From assembly GCA_035702805.1 (NCBI GenBank), contig DASSZN010000157.1:1-31860 (forward strand): 31,860 bases of DNA, written 5' to 3'. A program made the translations under genes and the position numbers. The first letter of the stretch is position 1. Each line of letters starts with the position of its first letter. The notes beneath the pieces were generated by a model. That model was not told where the DNA came from. It ran no database searches and worked only from the letters and a program-made list of their open reading frames with translations. The DNA comes from DASSZN01 sp035702805. Its GTDB lineage: Bacteria; Chloroflexota; Chloroflexia; Thermomicrobiales; Thermomicrobiaceae. Positions 7,736 to 14,976 of this stretch are shown one piece after another.

Positions 7736-8653
7736 CTACTTGCCGCTGTCGGGACCCGTTGCGTAGTCCGGTTCGTCGGCGCGGAGGTCGGCGATCAGTT
7801 CCCGTGCCTGGGCACCGATCGTCCGCAGCGTCCGACGCACGCGTGCCCGCTGCTCCGTGTCGAGCAGGCCGAAGTAGACGACGCCGCCGAGCGCCCCCGC
7901 CCAGAGCCCGATCATCGCGCTCTCGCCGGCCACGTACTTGAGCTGGCTGCCCGCCGACCGCATCACCCCTGAGGTCGCCATGAGAATACGATCGCCGGTC
8001 TGCGCGGGGCGCATCGTCGGAGCACGCCGCCGCATCGTGTTCCCGAGCGTCTTGCCCATTGCCTGACCCAGGCCGCCCACGACGCCGGCCGCCGCGGTAC
8101 CGATCGCCGCGGTCTGCCTGTTGAACTGTGGCGCGGCGTTCGACCGCGCGGTCTTTCCCAGGTCGGCCGCCCGCTCCCGAGCGGCGGCGAGGATGTCCTC
8201 TGCCTCGGAGATCGCCTCCTGCGCCAACTCCCGAGCGACCGGTGCTACCTCTGCCTTGAGGCGCTCCCCGAGATCCGCCGACCGCACCGAGCCTTCCGCG
8301 CGCACTCGGTCGGCGGCGACCAGCGCGGCCTCGGTCGCCTGGCGCGCCAGCGGTGGCAGTTCGGTGCGCGCGCTGTCCACCGCCTGCCCGACCCATTCGA
8401 GCACGTCCTGGCGCAGCGCCTGCGCCTCCGGGCTCATGGCGCGCTCCCGCGCCTGTCCGAGGGACGCCCGAGCCACGTCGGCCGCGGCCTGCAGGCGCGG
8501 ATCCGTCAGGAGCGCCTGCACTCCGCGCGGCGGCGGCGGTGCCGCGCGACGACGCGACATCGCGAGCGCGAGCCCGGCCACGGTGGAGCCGGCTGCCGCC
8601 GCCAACCCGATGACCTTCGAGGAGCTAAGCGTCTGGTTGTCTCGCTGACTCAT
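7736..8653 (-). CDS. Membrane-anchored Ala-rich helical protein of unknown function
   Basis: A 305-residue protein I cannot assign. After a short polar N-terminus there is one hydrophobic segment (VIGLAAAAGSTVAGLALAMS, about residues 14-33) followed by RRR, suggesting an uncleaved anchor with the remainder in the cytoplasm. Residues 40-185 are Ala/Glu/Arg-rich and likely long amphipathic helices (for example VARELAQEAISEAEDILAAA). A Gly/Ala-rich weakly hydrophobic stretch occurs near 185-205, and a hydrophobic segment (MIGLWAGALGGVVYFGLL) near 255-275. The C-terminus is acidic. The ATG has AGGGAGG upstream. It is transcribed alone, convergent with the peptidase operon. The layout recalls YtxH-like or apolipophorin-like stress proteins, but no motif proves this. 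Confidence 0.7.
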   Translation of the reverse strand: MSQRDNQTLSSSKVIGLAAAAGSTVAGLALAMSRRRAAPPPPRGVQALLTDPRLQAAADVARASLGQARERAMSPEAQALRQDVLEWVGQAVDSARTELPPLARQATEAALVAADRVRAEGSVRSADLGERLKAEVAPVARELAQEAISEAEDILAAARERAADLGKTARSNAAPQFNRQTAAIGTAAAGVVGGLGQAMGKTLGNTMRRRAPTMRPAQTGDRILMATSGVMRSAGSQLKYVAGESAMIGLWAGALGGVVYFGLLDTEQRARVRRTLRTIGAQARELIADLRADEPDYATGPDSGK

Positions 8654-9028
8654 TCACAAGCCTCCCTACCGCCCTTCCGGGCTGCCGACCAGCCGACTCG
8701 GTGATTCCGACACACCGCTCGACGACGGCAGGCGCACGGAGCAGTTCGTCGCCGATCGTCCGACCGACACGCACCACCATCATCCCACGGACAGGAGCGA
8801 TCGGGCGGAGAACCTTGACGTCGGAATCAGCCGACCGCAGCTGTCCGAGTGGAGCCCGCATTGCTCGCGCAAGATGCGTGCGCGGACTCCGAGCCGTGGG
8901 GCCGAGACGGTCCACGGCTCGCGCGGCGCGACCACAACGGCGACGCGCGGTCGAGTCGCGACATGACGTTCGTACCATCCGACCCGTTTGTCATGTCCGA
9001 TCGACTCGCCCTATACTCTCGCGGCAGG
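8654..9028. other. Divergent intergenic region between the helical protein gene and mnmG
   Basis: This 375-base stretch contains the mnmG promoter at its right end and the Shine-Dalgarno of the minus-strand gene at its left. Open frames cross it on both strands, but their third-position composition is weaker than that of neighbouring genes and none has a recognisable domain. No RNA gene was seen. Confidence 0.5.
8988..9017 (+). promoter_or_regulatory. Promoter of mnmG
   Basis: TTGTCA (8988-8993) and TATACT (9012-9017) are 18 bases apart. The -10 box ends 11 bases before the chosen mnmG ATG, so the transcript would have only a few bases of leader. Confidence 0.6.
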
Positions 9029-11017
9029 ATGAACGACTACACCGCTCGCTTCGATGTCATCGTGATCGGTGCCGGCCACGCCGGGTGTGAAGCCGCGCTC
9101 GCCGCCGCGCGCAACGGTAGCCGGACGCTGATCGTGACCCCGAACCTGGATCGCATCGGCTTCATGCCCTGCAACCCGTCGATCGGCGGGCCGGCCAAGG
9201 GGCACCTGGTACGCGAGGTCGACGCGCTCGGCGGGGAGATGGGCCGCGCCATCGACCGAACCGCGATCCAGATTCGCGTGCTGAACACGAGCAAGGGCCC
9301 GGCGGTGCAGGCTCCCCGTGCTCAGGCGGACAAGGCGCTCTACCAGATCGCCATGAAGGAAGCCCTGGAGCGACAGGAGCGCTTGACCGTCTCGCAGGAA
9401 CTGGTCAGCGACGTCGAACTCGCCGCCGACAGACTCGGCAGCCGCGCGCGAGCCGTCCGCACCGACCAGGGCAACCGGTACCTGGCCGGCGCCGTCGTCG
9501 TGACTGCCGGGACTTTCCTGCGCGGCAGCATGATCGCCGGCGAGTGGCGTGCCTGCGGCGGGCGCGCCGGCGACGTCGCGTCTATCTCGCTGGCAACCTC
9601 GCTGCGGGACCTCGGGCTGCGGCTGCGCCGCCTCAAGACGGGGACGCCGCCGCGCATCGACGCGCGCACGATCGACTTCTCCCAGACCGATGTTCAGTCC
9701 GGAAGTCAGCATCCGGTCTGGTTCAGCTTCGACGGCGCCCACGGCGGCATCGAGCGGCTGGAACTGCCGCCGTCGCCCCTCTACCCCGGCGTCGACCGCG
9801 AGGGCTGGCGGGTCCAGATGCCGTGCTACCTCATCCACACCAACTCCGCGACGCACGAGCTCATCGCCGCGAACCTCGACCGTGCCCCAATGTACAACGG
9901 CGAGATCGAAGGGGTTGGCCCGCGCTACTGCCCCTCGATCGAGGACAAGATCGTCCGCTTCCGCGACAAGCCGGCACATGCTCTCTTCCTCGAGCCGGAG
10001 GGCTGGCGCACCGGGGAAATCTATGTCCAGGGGGCGAACACCAGCCTGCCGCCAGACGTCCAGCGCGCGTTCCTCCACACTATCCCGGCGTTGCGCGGGG
10101 CGTCGGTGACGCGCGCCGGCTACGCCGTCGAGTACGACGCGCTCGATACCTCCGAACTGACGGTCTCGCTCCAGGCGCGACGCGTCGACGGATTGTTCTT
10201 CGCCGGCCAGATTTGCGGCACCTCCGGCTACGAGGAGGCGGCCGGCCAGGGGATCGTCGCGGGGCTCAACGCCTCGCGCTACGTCCACGGCCTCGAGCCC
10301 CTGATCGTGCGGCGCGATCAGGCCTACATCGGGGTCATGATCGACGACTTGACTACCCGTGTGCTCACCGAGCCCTACCGGATGCTGACCTCGCGCGCCG
10401 AGTACCGGCTGCTCCTGCGGACCGACAACGCCGACGAGCGCCTGGCCGCCGTCGGCCACGAACACGGGCTCGTCGACCACGACCGGCTCGAGCGCGTTCG
10501 GAAAGAATCCGAGCAGGTGGCGGCGGTAGTCGCGGCGCTCGGAGAGCGCTACCTGTCGGACAACCCGCGGACACGGTTGGCACTCGCCCGGCACGGACTT
10601 CCGGCGCTCGGCCGAAATCTCACAGCGCTCGAGTATCTGCGGCGGCCGGATGTTGCCTACGCGGCACTGGCCGCGACGCTCGACGACCTCGGCGTGACGG
10701 CCGGCCAACGACCGGGCTGGTCGCTCGCCCCGGAGATGGCGGACCGCGTGGAGATCGCGGCCCGGTATGCAGCCTACATCGAGAAACAGTGGGACCAGGT
10801 GGAGCGTGCCTGGCGGATGGAGTCCCGGCGGATACCGGACGGAGTGGACTTCACGACGCTCGGTAGTCTCCGGATCGAGGCGCGCCAGCAACTGGCGCGA
10901 TTCCGCCCCGCGACGGTAGGCCAGGCGAGCCGGCTGGCCGGCGTGACGCCGGGAGACGTCGCCGTGCTCCTCGTGCATCTCGAGCGGTCGGGCGTCGCCG
11001 GCAGCGAGCCCCGCTGA
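9029..11017 (+). CDS. mnmG: tRNA uridine-5-carboxymethylaminomethyl(34) synthesis enzyme MnmG (GidA)
   Basis: A 662-residue FAD protein that with MnmE installs the carboxymethylaminomethyl group on wobble U34 of certain tRNAs. The FAD-binding loop is VIGAGHAGCEAALAAARNG near the N-terminus, followed by the family signature NPSIGGPAKGHLVREVDALG. Other hallmarks are GTFLRGSMIAG, LKTGTPPRID and the helical C-terminal domain with RPATVGQASRLAGVTPGD, which contacts MnmE and tRNA. Length is normal for the family. The ATG at 9029 gives the conventional start (MNDYTARFDVIVIGAG); the longer frame upstream contains the promoter and is not homologous. mnmE and rsmG, frequent neighbours in other bacteria, are absent here. 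A metallophosphoesterase gene follows after 55 bases. Confidence 0.97.
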   Translation: MNDYTARFDVIVIGAGHAGCEAALAAARNGSRTLIVTPNLDRIGFMPCNPSIGGPAKGHLVREVDALGGEMGRAIDRTAIQIRVLNTSKGPAVQAPRAQADKALYQIAMKEALERQERLTVSQELVSDVELAADRLGSRARAVRTDQGNRYLAGAVVVTAGTFLRGSMIAGEWRACGGRAGDVASISLATSLRDLGLRLRRLKTGTPPRIDARTIDFSQTDVQSGSQHPVWFSFDGAHGGIERLELPPSPLYPGVDREGWRVQMPCYLIHTNSATHELIAANLDRAPMYNGEIEGVGPRYCPSIEDKIVRFRDKPAHALFLEPEGWRTGEIYVQGANTSLPPDVQRAFLHTIPALRGASVTRAGYAVEYDALDTSELTVSLQARRVDGLFFAGQICGTSGYEEAAGQGIVAGLNASRYVHGLEPLIVRRDQAYIGVMIDDLTTRVLTEPYRMLTSRAEYRLLLRTDNADERLAAVGHEHGLVDHDRLERVRKESEQVAAVVAALGERYLSDNPRTRLALARHGLPALGRNLTALEYLRRPDVAYAALAATLDDLGVTAGQRPGWSLAPEMADRVEIAARYAAYIEKQWDQVERAWRMESRRIPDGVDFTTLGSLRIEARQQLARFRPATVGQASRLAGVTPGDVAVLLVHLERSGVAGSEPR

Positions 11018-11072
11018 GCAGGTGAGTGATGGTGGGTGAGCGGCGCGAGCCGCGCGCGGCGAGGATATCCTG

Positions 11073-11804
11073 ATGCGGATTCTGGTGCTCTCGGACGTGC
11101 ATGCGAATCTGGTGGCGCTCGAGGCGGTCCTGGCGGACGCCGGACGCGTCGACGACGTGTGGTCGATCGGCGACGTGGTCGGATATGGTCCACGGCCACG
11201 CGAGTGCGTCGAACTCGTGCGTATCGTTACGCCGAACGTGAGCGTGATCGGCAACCACGACTGGGCCTGTATCGGACGCCTGTCACTGGAGGACTTCAAT
11301 CCGGTGGCGCGCTTCGCCAGCTACTGGACGACGACGCAGCTGGCCGCCGAGCATCTCCAGTACCTGGAATCGCTGCCGAACCGCGTGATGGACAGCGAAT
11401 GGACGGTGGTCCACGGCAGCCCGCGCCACCCGATCTGGGAGTACATCTACAACGCGCGAGTAGCCGCCCTGAACTTCCCCGCCTACGACACCCGGCTGTG
11501 TTTCGTCGGGCATACCCACGTGCCGCTTTTCATCCGCGAGGACGAGGCGCTGGCCAGCGCCTCTCCGCACCACCCGGGCGACGACACGGTCGTGGACCTC
11601 TCCTCCGGCCGTTTCATCATCAATCCCGGCTCAGTCGGACAACCACGCGACGGCGATCCGCGCGCGGCCTACGCCATCTTCGAGCCGGACGCGGCGCGCC
11701 TGACCTTCCGTCGCGTGCCGTACGACATCAGCCTGACCCAGTCACAGATGCGCGACGAGGGTCTGCCGGAATCGCTCGTGTCGCGGATCGCGGTCGGCGT
11801 GTAG
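11073..11804 (+). CDS. Metallophosphoesterase (YfcE/MJ0936-like phosphodiesterase)
   Basis: A 243-residue calcineurin-like phosphoesterase. The metal-binding blocks are LVLSDVHANLVALEA (D-x-H), WSIGDVVGYGPRP (G-D-x-x-x-x-G), SVIGNHDWA (G-N-H-D) and LCFVGHTHVPLFI (G-H-T-H), in the expected order and spacing. FIINPGSVGQPRDGD is the usual C-terminal block of the YfcE/MJ0936 subgroup, which hydrolyses phosphodiesters in vitro; the natural substrate is generally unknown. No signal peptide is present, so it is cytosolic. The ATG has GAGG about 8 bases upstream. It follows mnmG closely on the same strand and may be co-transcribed with it. Confidence 0.9.
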   Translation: MRILVLSDVHANLVALEAVLADAGRVDDVWSIGDVVGYGPRPRECVELVRIVTPNVSVIGNHDWACIGRLSLEDFNPVARFASYWTTTQLAAEHLQYLESLPNRVMDSEWTVVHGSPRHPIWEYIYNARVAALNFPAYDTRLCFVGHTHVPLFIREDEALASASPHHPGDDTVVDLSSGRFIINPGSVGQPRDGDPRAAYAIFEPDAARLTFRRVPYDISLTQSQMRDEGLPESLVSRIAVGV

Positions 11805-11828
11805 ACGGCCCCGGGGCACCCCTGGGCG

Positions 11829-11857
11829 TTGTGCCGGGATAGGTCGCGCGGCATACT
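11829..11857 (+). promoter_or_regulatory. Candidate promoter of the usp-trkA genes
   Basis: TTGTGC (11829-11834) and CATACT (11852-11857) are 17 bases apart, between the metallophosphoesterase stop and the GTG of the universal stress protein. The leader would be about 50 bases and contains a short G+C hairpin (GCGCCTTGCGCGGGGCGC region). Confidence 0.45.
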
Positions 11858-11916
11858 TAGCCGCGCCTTGCGCGGGGCGCTGAGAGTCCGTGTAGCCGAT
11901 CAGAGAAGGGCGGAGC

Positions 11917-12375
11917 GTGACGGCGTCGTATCGGAGCATGGTGGTCCCGGTCAACGGCGGGACGACCGACTTCCAGGTCATCGACTTCGCCATTGCCATC
12001 GCCAGCAACGCGCCCGGCACCGACCTCACGCTCGTCTACGTCGTCGAGGTTCCGCAGCAGTACGCGCTCGACGCCGACCTGCCGGACGAGATCCGGCGCG
12101 GCGAGGCGGTGATGGCCCGGGCCGAGCAGTACGCCCGGGGCCACGTACACGGTTCATGGGGCGCGCTCACCGCTACCTTGCTGCAGGCGCGGTTCGCCGC
12201 GGCGGCGATCGTCGATGAGGCCATCGAGCGAGGCGCCGACGCGATCATTCTGGCCACTCGCAACGAGTACCGCCTGGGCCTGTTGACGCAGGGCGAGACG
12301 GTGCCCTACGTGCTCGACAATGCCCCATGCGACGTGCTCGTGTTGCGCGTCGCCACCGATAGCGAGGTTGAATGA
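11917..12375 (+). CDS. Universal stress protein (UspA) family
   Basis: A 152-residue UspA-fold protein. It starts with the usual first strand (RSMVVPVNGGTTDFQVIDFA). The C-terminal block GADAIILATRNEYR and VPYVLDNAPCDVLVLR corresponds to the typical nucleotide-binding end of the domain. The first glycines of the ATP-binding G-x2-G motif are replaced by RNEY, although GET matches the later G-S/T, so ATP binding is doubtful. The GTG start fits the purine-rich sequence just upstream. Its TGA overlaps the ATG of the following TrkA-type gene (ATGA), indicating tight co-translation. Usp domains are found with potassium transport regulators in several bacteria, so a role in K+ or stress signalling is plausible. 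Confidence 0.85.
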   Translation: MTASYRSMVVPVNGGTTDFQVIDFAIAIASNAPGTDLTLVYVVEVPQQYALDADLPDEIRRGEAVMARAEQYARGHVHGSWGALTATLLQARFAAAAIVDEAIERGADAIILATRNEYRLGLLTQGETVPYVLDNAPCDVLVLRVATDSEVE

Positions 12376-12794
12376 AAATCGTCATCGTCGGGTGTGGCCG
12401 GCTCGGCTGGCGGTTGGCCTCCGACTTCAGCGGCAAGGGTCACCAACTGTCCGTCGTCGACCAGAACTCCCGGTCGTTTCGCCGGCTGCCCGATCCTTTC
12501 TCGGGTCACCTGGTGGTCGGCACCGGCATCGACCAGGACGTGCTCCGTTCGGCCGGGATCCAGCACGCCGACGTCTTCGTCGCCGTGACCGAGGACGACA
12601 ACACGAATATCATGGCGGGCCAGATCGCACGCGACGTTTACCGAGTGCCGCGGGTCGTCATCCGTATCTACGATCCGGTGCGCGCGGAGATCTACCGGAG
12701 CCTCGGGCTCACGGTCATCTGTCCGACGACTATCGTCGCCGGGCTGATCGAGGAGCAGGTGTTCGCGACCGAGGGCGAGCCCGTTCGACCCTGA
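12372..12794 (+). CDS. TrkA N-domain (RCK N-terminal) protein without a C-terminal domain
   Basis: A 140-residue Rossmann-fold protein equal to one RCK/TrkA N-domain: IVGCGRLGWRLASDFS is the dinucleotide-binding loop and LSVVDQNSRSFRRL carries the acidic residue that ends beta-2. VAVTEDDNTNIMAGQIAR and VVIRIYDPVRAEIYRSLG complete the domain. RCK domains bind NAD(H) or ATP/ADP and gate Trk/Ktr potassium channels. Usual TrkA half-proteins are about 215-225 residues because of a TrkA_C subdomain; here the protein stops right after the N-domain. Its start overlaps the Usp gene and it is followed 33 bases later by a full-length TrkA. No trkH/ktrB membrane gene is in the window. Confidence 0.88.
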   Translation: MKIVIVGCGRLGWRLASDFSGKGHQLSVVDQNSRSFRRLPDPFSGHLVVGTGIDQDVLRSAGIQHADVFVAVTEDDNTNIMAGQIARDVYRVPRVVIRIYDPVRAEIYRSLGLTVICPTTIVAGLIEEQVFATEGEPVRP

Positions 12795-12827
12795 CCGCAA
12801 CCCGTCACGAGCGCAGGGGTGGGAGCG

Positions 12828-13484
12828 ATGTACATCATTGTGGTCGGTGGCGGGAAGGTCGGCTACTACCTGACCAAGACCCTGGTCACCGAAGGCTACG
12901 AAGTCTTTCTCATCGAGAAGAACCCGGCCAAGTGCCACGTCTACGCGGAGCGCTTCGGCGCCGTCGTCATGCAGGGTGACGGTGCCGACGCGTCGATCCT
13001 GGCCGCGGCCGGAGCCGCACGCGCCGACGTGGTGATCGCCGTCACCGGCGACGACGAGGACAATCTGGTCATCTCGCAGATGGCCAAGGTGAAGTTCCAC
13101 GTTGGGCGAACGATCGCGCGCGTCAACAATCCGAAGAACGAGGAGGTCTTTCGCCGCCTCGGGATCGATGTGACGGTCAGTCAGACCAACGTGATCCTGA
13201 GCATGATCGAGCAGCAGATCCCCGACCGTCCCTTCGTCCACCTGCTCGCGCTGCGCCACGCCGACCTGGCGATCGTCGAGGCCAAGGTCTCCCCGTCCTC
13301 GCCGGTGGTGAACCAGATGGTGGGCAGCACCGCATTCCCGCCTGAGGTGAACCTGACCGCGATCCTGCGCGCCGGCGAGCTCATCATCCCGGCGGGGCAG
13401 ACGGTCATCCGTGCGGGCGACGAGATCATCGCCGTGACCACGCACGAGCGCGAGGATGAGCTGCGACACCTGCTCGTCGACTGA
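12828..13484 (+). CDS. TrkA-type potassium uptake regulatory protein (TrkA_N + TrkA_C)
   Basis: A 218-residue protein with a complete RCK unit. The N-domain (1 to about 120) has VVGGGKVGYYLTKTL and EVFLIEKNPAKC, and the later segment VIAVTGDDEDNLVISQMAK. After a linker, the TrkA_C subdomain (about 140-218) contains VEAKVSPSSPVVNQMVGS and AGDEIIAVTTHEREDEL. It would bind NAD(H) or adenine nucleotides on the cytoplasmic face of a Trk/Ktr K+ channel. I choose the ATG at 12828, preceded by AGGGGTGGGAG, over the in-frame GTG 9 bases earlier. It follows the truncated TrkA-like gene; the two may form a mixed gating ring. A strong hairpin lies after the stop. Confidence 0.92.
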   Translation: MYIIVVGGGKVGYYLTKTLVTEGYEVFLIEKNPAKCHVYAERFGAVVMQGDGADASILAAAGAARADVVIAVTGDDEDNLVISQMAKVKFHVGRTIARVNNPKNEEVFRRLGIDVTVSQTNVILSMIEQQIPDRPFVHLLALRHADLAIVEAKVSPSSPVVNQMVGSTAFPPEVNLTAILRAGELIIPAGQTVIRAGDEIIAVTTHEREDELRHLLVD

Positions 13485-13516
13485 GCGTCAGTCCTCGCAC
13501 CGAGCCCGAACACACT

Positions 13517-13544
13517 GCGGGCGACCGGAAGTCCGGTCGCCCGC
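13517..13544. terminator. Bidirectional hairpin between trkA and glutamate dehydrogenase
   Basis: The arms GCGGGCGACCGGA (13517-13529) and TCCGGTCGCCCGC (13532-13544) are perfectly complementary over 13 bases; sterically the loop opens to about 6 bases. It separates two convergent genes. Only a weak T-rich run (GTCGTTGTCG) follows on the plus strand. Confidence 0.72.
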
Positions 13545-13572
13545 GTCGTTGTCGTCGGCCGGAGTCCTCGAC

Positions 13573-14850
13573 CTACGGGTAAATGCCTCGCACGCGCGTG
13601 ATCTCGGCCACCCGCTGGATGGCTCGGGCCAGCGCCGCGGTCCGCAGCATCACGTGGTACTGGTCGGCGGTCGTCTGGATCGCGGCGAAGCTCGTGTCCA
13701 TGATCCGCTTCAGCCGCGAGTTGACCTCTTCCTCGGTCCACATGAAGGACTGCAGGCCCTGCACCCACTCGAAGTAGGAGACGGTCACGCCACCGGCGTT
13801 AGCATAGATGTCAGGCAGGACGACGATGCCGCGATCGTGCAGGATCCGGTCGGCCTCCGGCGTGGTCGGGCCGTTGGCCGCCTCGGCGATAAGCTTGGCC
13901 TTGATGCGCGGCGCGTTTGCCTGCGTGATCTGCTCCTCCAGGGCCGCCGGGATCAGGATGTCGCAGTCGAGCTCGAGGAGCTCCTCGTTCGAGACGTTCT
14001 GCGCGCCCTTGAAGTCCACCACGCTCTGGGTCTGGCGCTTGTGCGCCATGACCGCGTGGATGTCGAGGCCGTTCGGGTTGTAGATGCCGCCGCGCGAGTC
14101 GCTGACGGCCAGCACCTTGTAGCCCATGTCGAACAGGATCTGCGCGGCGGTCGAGCCGGCATTGCCGAAGCCCTGGACGATGAAGCGGGAGGTGCTCAGG
14201 TCGATGTTGTAGTGCTTGGCCGCCTCCTGGATGGCGTAGACGCAGCCGCGACCGGTGGCCTCCGAACGGCCCTCGGACCCGCCGATCAGCAGCGGCTTGC
14301 CGGTGACGACCGCCGGGATCGGCACGCCGCCGTGGTGCATGCTATAGGTGTCCATCAGCCAGGCCATGATCTGCGGGTTCGTGTTCACGTCGGGCGCCGG
14401 GATGTCCTGGAATGGGCCGATCACCGGGGAGATCGCCGTGGCGTAACGCCGCGTGAGGTTCTGCAGCTCGTTCTGCGACAGGAGCTTGGGATTGACCTCT
14501 ACGCCGCCCTTGCCGCCGCCGTAGGGCAGCCCGACCACGGCGCACTTCCAGGTCATCCAGGACGCGAGCGCCTTGACCTCGTCCAGCGTGACGTCCTGGT
14601 GGTAGCGGATGCCACCCTTGGACGGGCCAGCGGCGGTGTTGTGCTGCACCCGGTAGCCGACGAACATCTGGACGCTGCCGTCGTCCATCTCGACCGGGAA
14701 GTTGACGGTGACCTCGCGCTGGCACTTGGCGAGGCGGCGGCGCATGTCGTCGTCGAGGCCGATGACGTCGGCGGCAATGTTGAACTGCTCCACGGCGATG
14801 TCGAACAGGCTTGGCGCGGCTTTCTCGTGAGTATGCGTCTCGACTGCCAC
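13573..14850 (-). CDS. gdhA: Glutamate dehydrogenase (Glu/Leu/Phe/Val dehydrogenase family)
   Basis: A 425-residue enzyme interconverting glutamate with 2-oxoglutarate and ammonia. Substrate-binding and catalytic segments are seen: GPSKGGIRYHQDVTLDEV, then GLPYGGGKGGVEVNP with the catalytic lysine, and IPAPDVNTNPQIMAWLMD with the catalytic aspartate. The Rossmann domain has FIVQGFGNAGSTAAQIL. AEAANGPTTPEADRIL and DIYANAGGVTVSYFEW are standard C-terminal blocks. The length is typical of the hexameric NAD-type enzymes of about 420 residues; cofactor preference is not certain from sequence. The start is GTG (14850) with GAAGGGA upstream. A terminator separates it from gatB upstream, so it probably has its own promoter, which I could not identify. 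Confidence 0.94.
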   Translation of the reverse strand: MAVETHTHEKAAPSLFDIAVEQFNIAADVIGLDDDMRRRLAKCQREVTVNFPVEMDDGSVQMFVGYRVQHNTAAGPSKGGIRYHQDVTLDEVKALASWMTWKCAVVGLPYGGGKGGVEVNPKLLSQNELQNLTRRYATAISPVIGPFQDIPAPDVNTNPQIMAWLMDTYSMHHGGVPIPAVVTGKPLLIGGSEGRSEATGRGCVYAIQEAAKHYNIDLSTSRFIVQGFGNAGSTAAQILFDMGYKVLAVSDSRGGIYNPNGLDIHAVMAHKRQTQSVVDFKGAQNVSNEELLELDCDILIPAALEEQITQANAPRIKAKLIAEAANGPTTPEADRILHDRGIVVLPDIYANAGGVTVSYFEWVQGLQSFMWTEEEVNSRLKRIMDTSFAAIQTTADQYHVMLRTAALARAIQRVAEITRVRGIYP

Positions 14851-14935
14851 GTGCGGATCCCTTCTCTAGGACTCCACGGCCGACGCGGGCCGAATGGCAC
14901 TCCGGCCGCACACAGGCGGGCGGCCCTCCGCCGGT

Positions 14936-14969
14936 AAAACGAAGGAGGCTCGAGCAACCCCGGCCTCCT
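14936..14969 (-). terminator. Rho-independent terminator after gatB
   Basis: Reading the minus strand, AGGAGGC (14969-14963), a 13-base loop and GCCTCCT (14949-14943) are followed by TTCG and a TTTT run (14939-14936). It lies just beyond the gatB stop, ahead of the glutamate dehydrogenase gene on the same strand. Confidence 0.7.
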
Positions 14970-14976
14970 GCTTCAC

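Noticed and set aside
8744..8978. Minus-strand frame of up to 117 residues (8625-8978) containing a protein-like stretch (MMVVRVGRTIGDELLRAPAV)
   Set aside because: Third-position GC is noticeably lower than in neighbouring genes, its 3' end overlaps the well-supported gene starting at 8653, and no Shine-Dalgarno or domain is evident.
9011..11299. Long minus-strand frame of 762 codons over mnmG
   Set aside because: Antisense shadow of mnmG arising from high GC; no domain.
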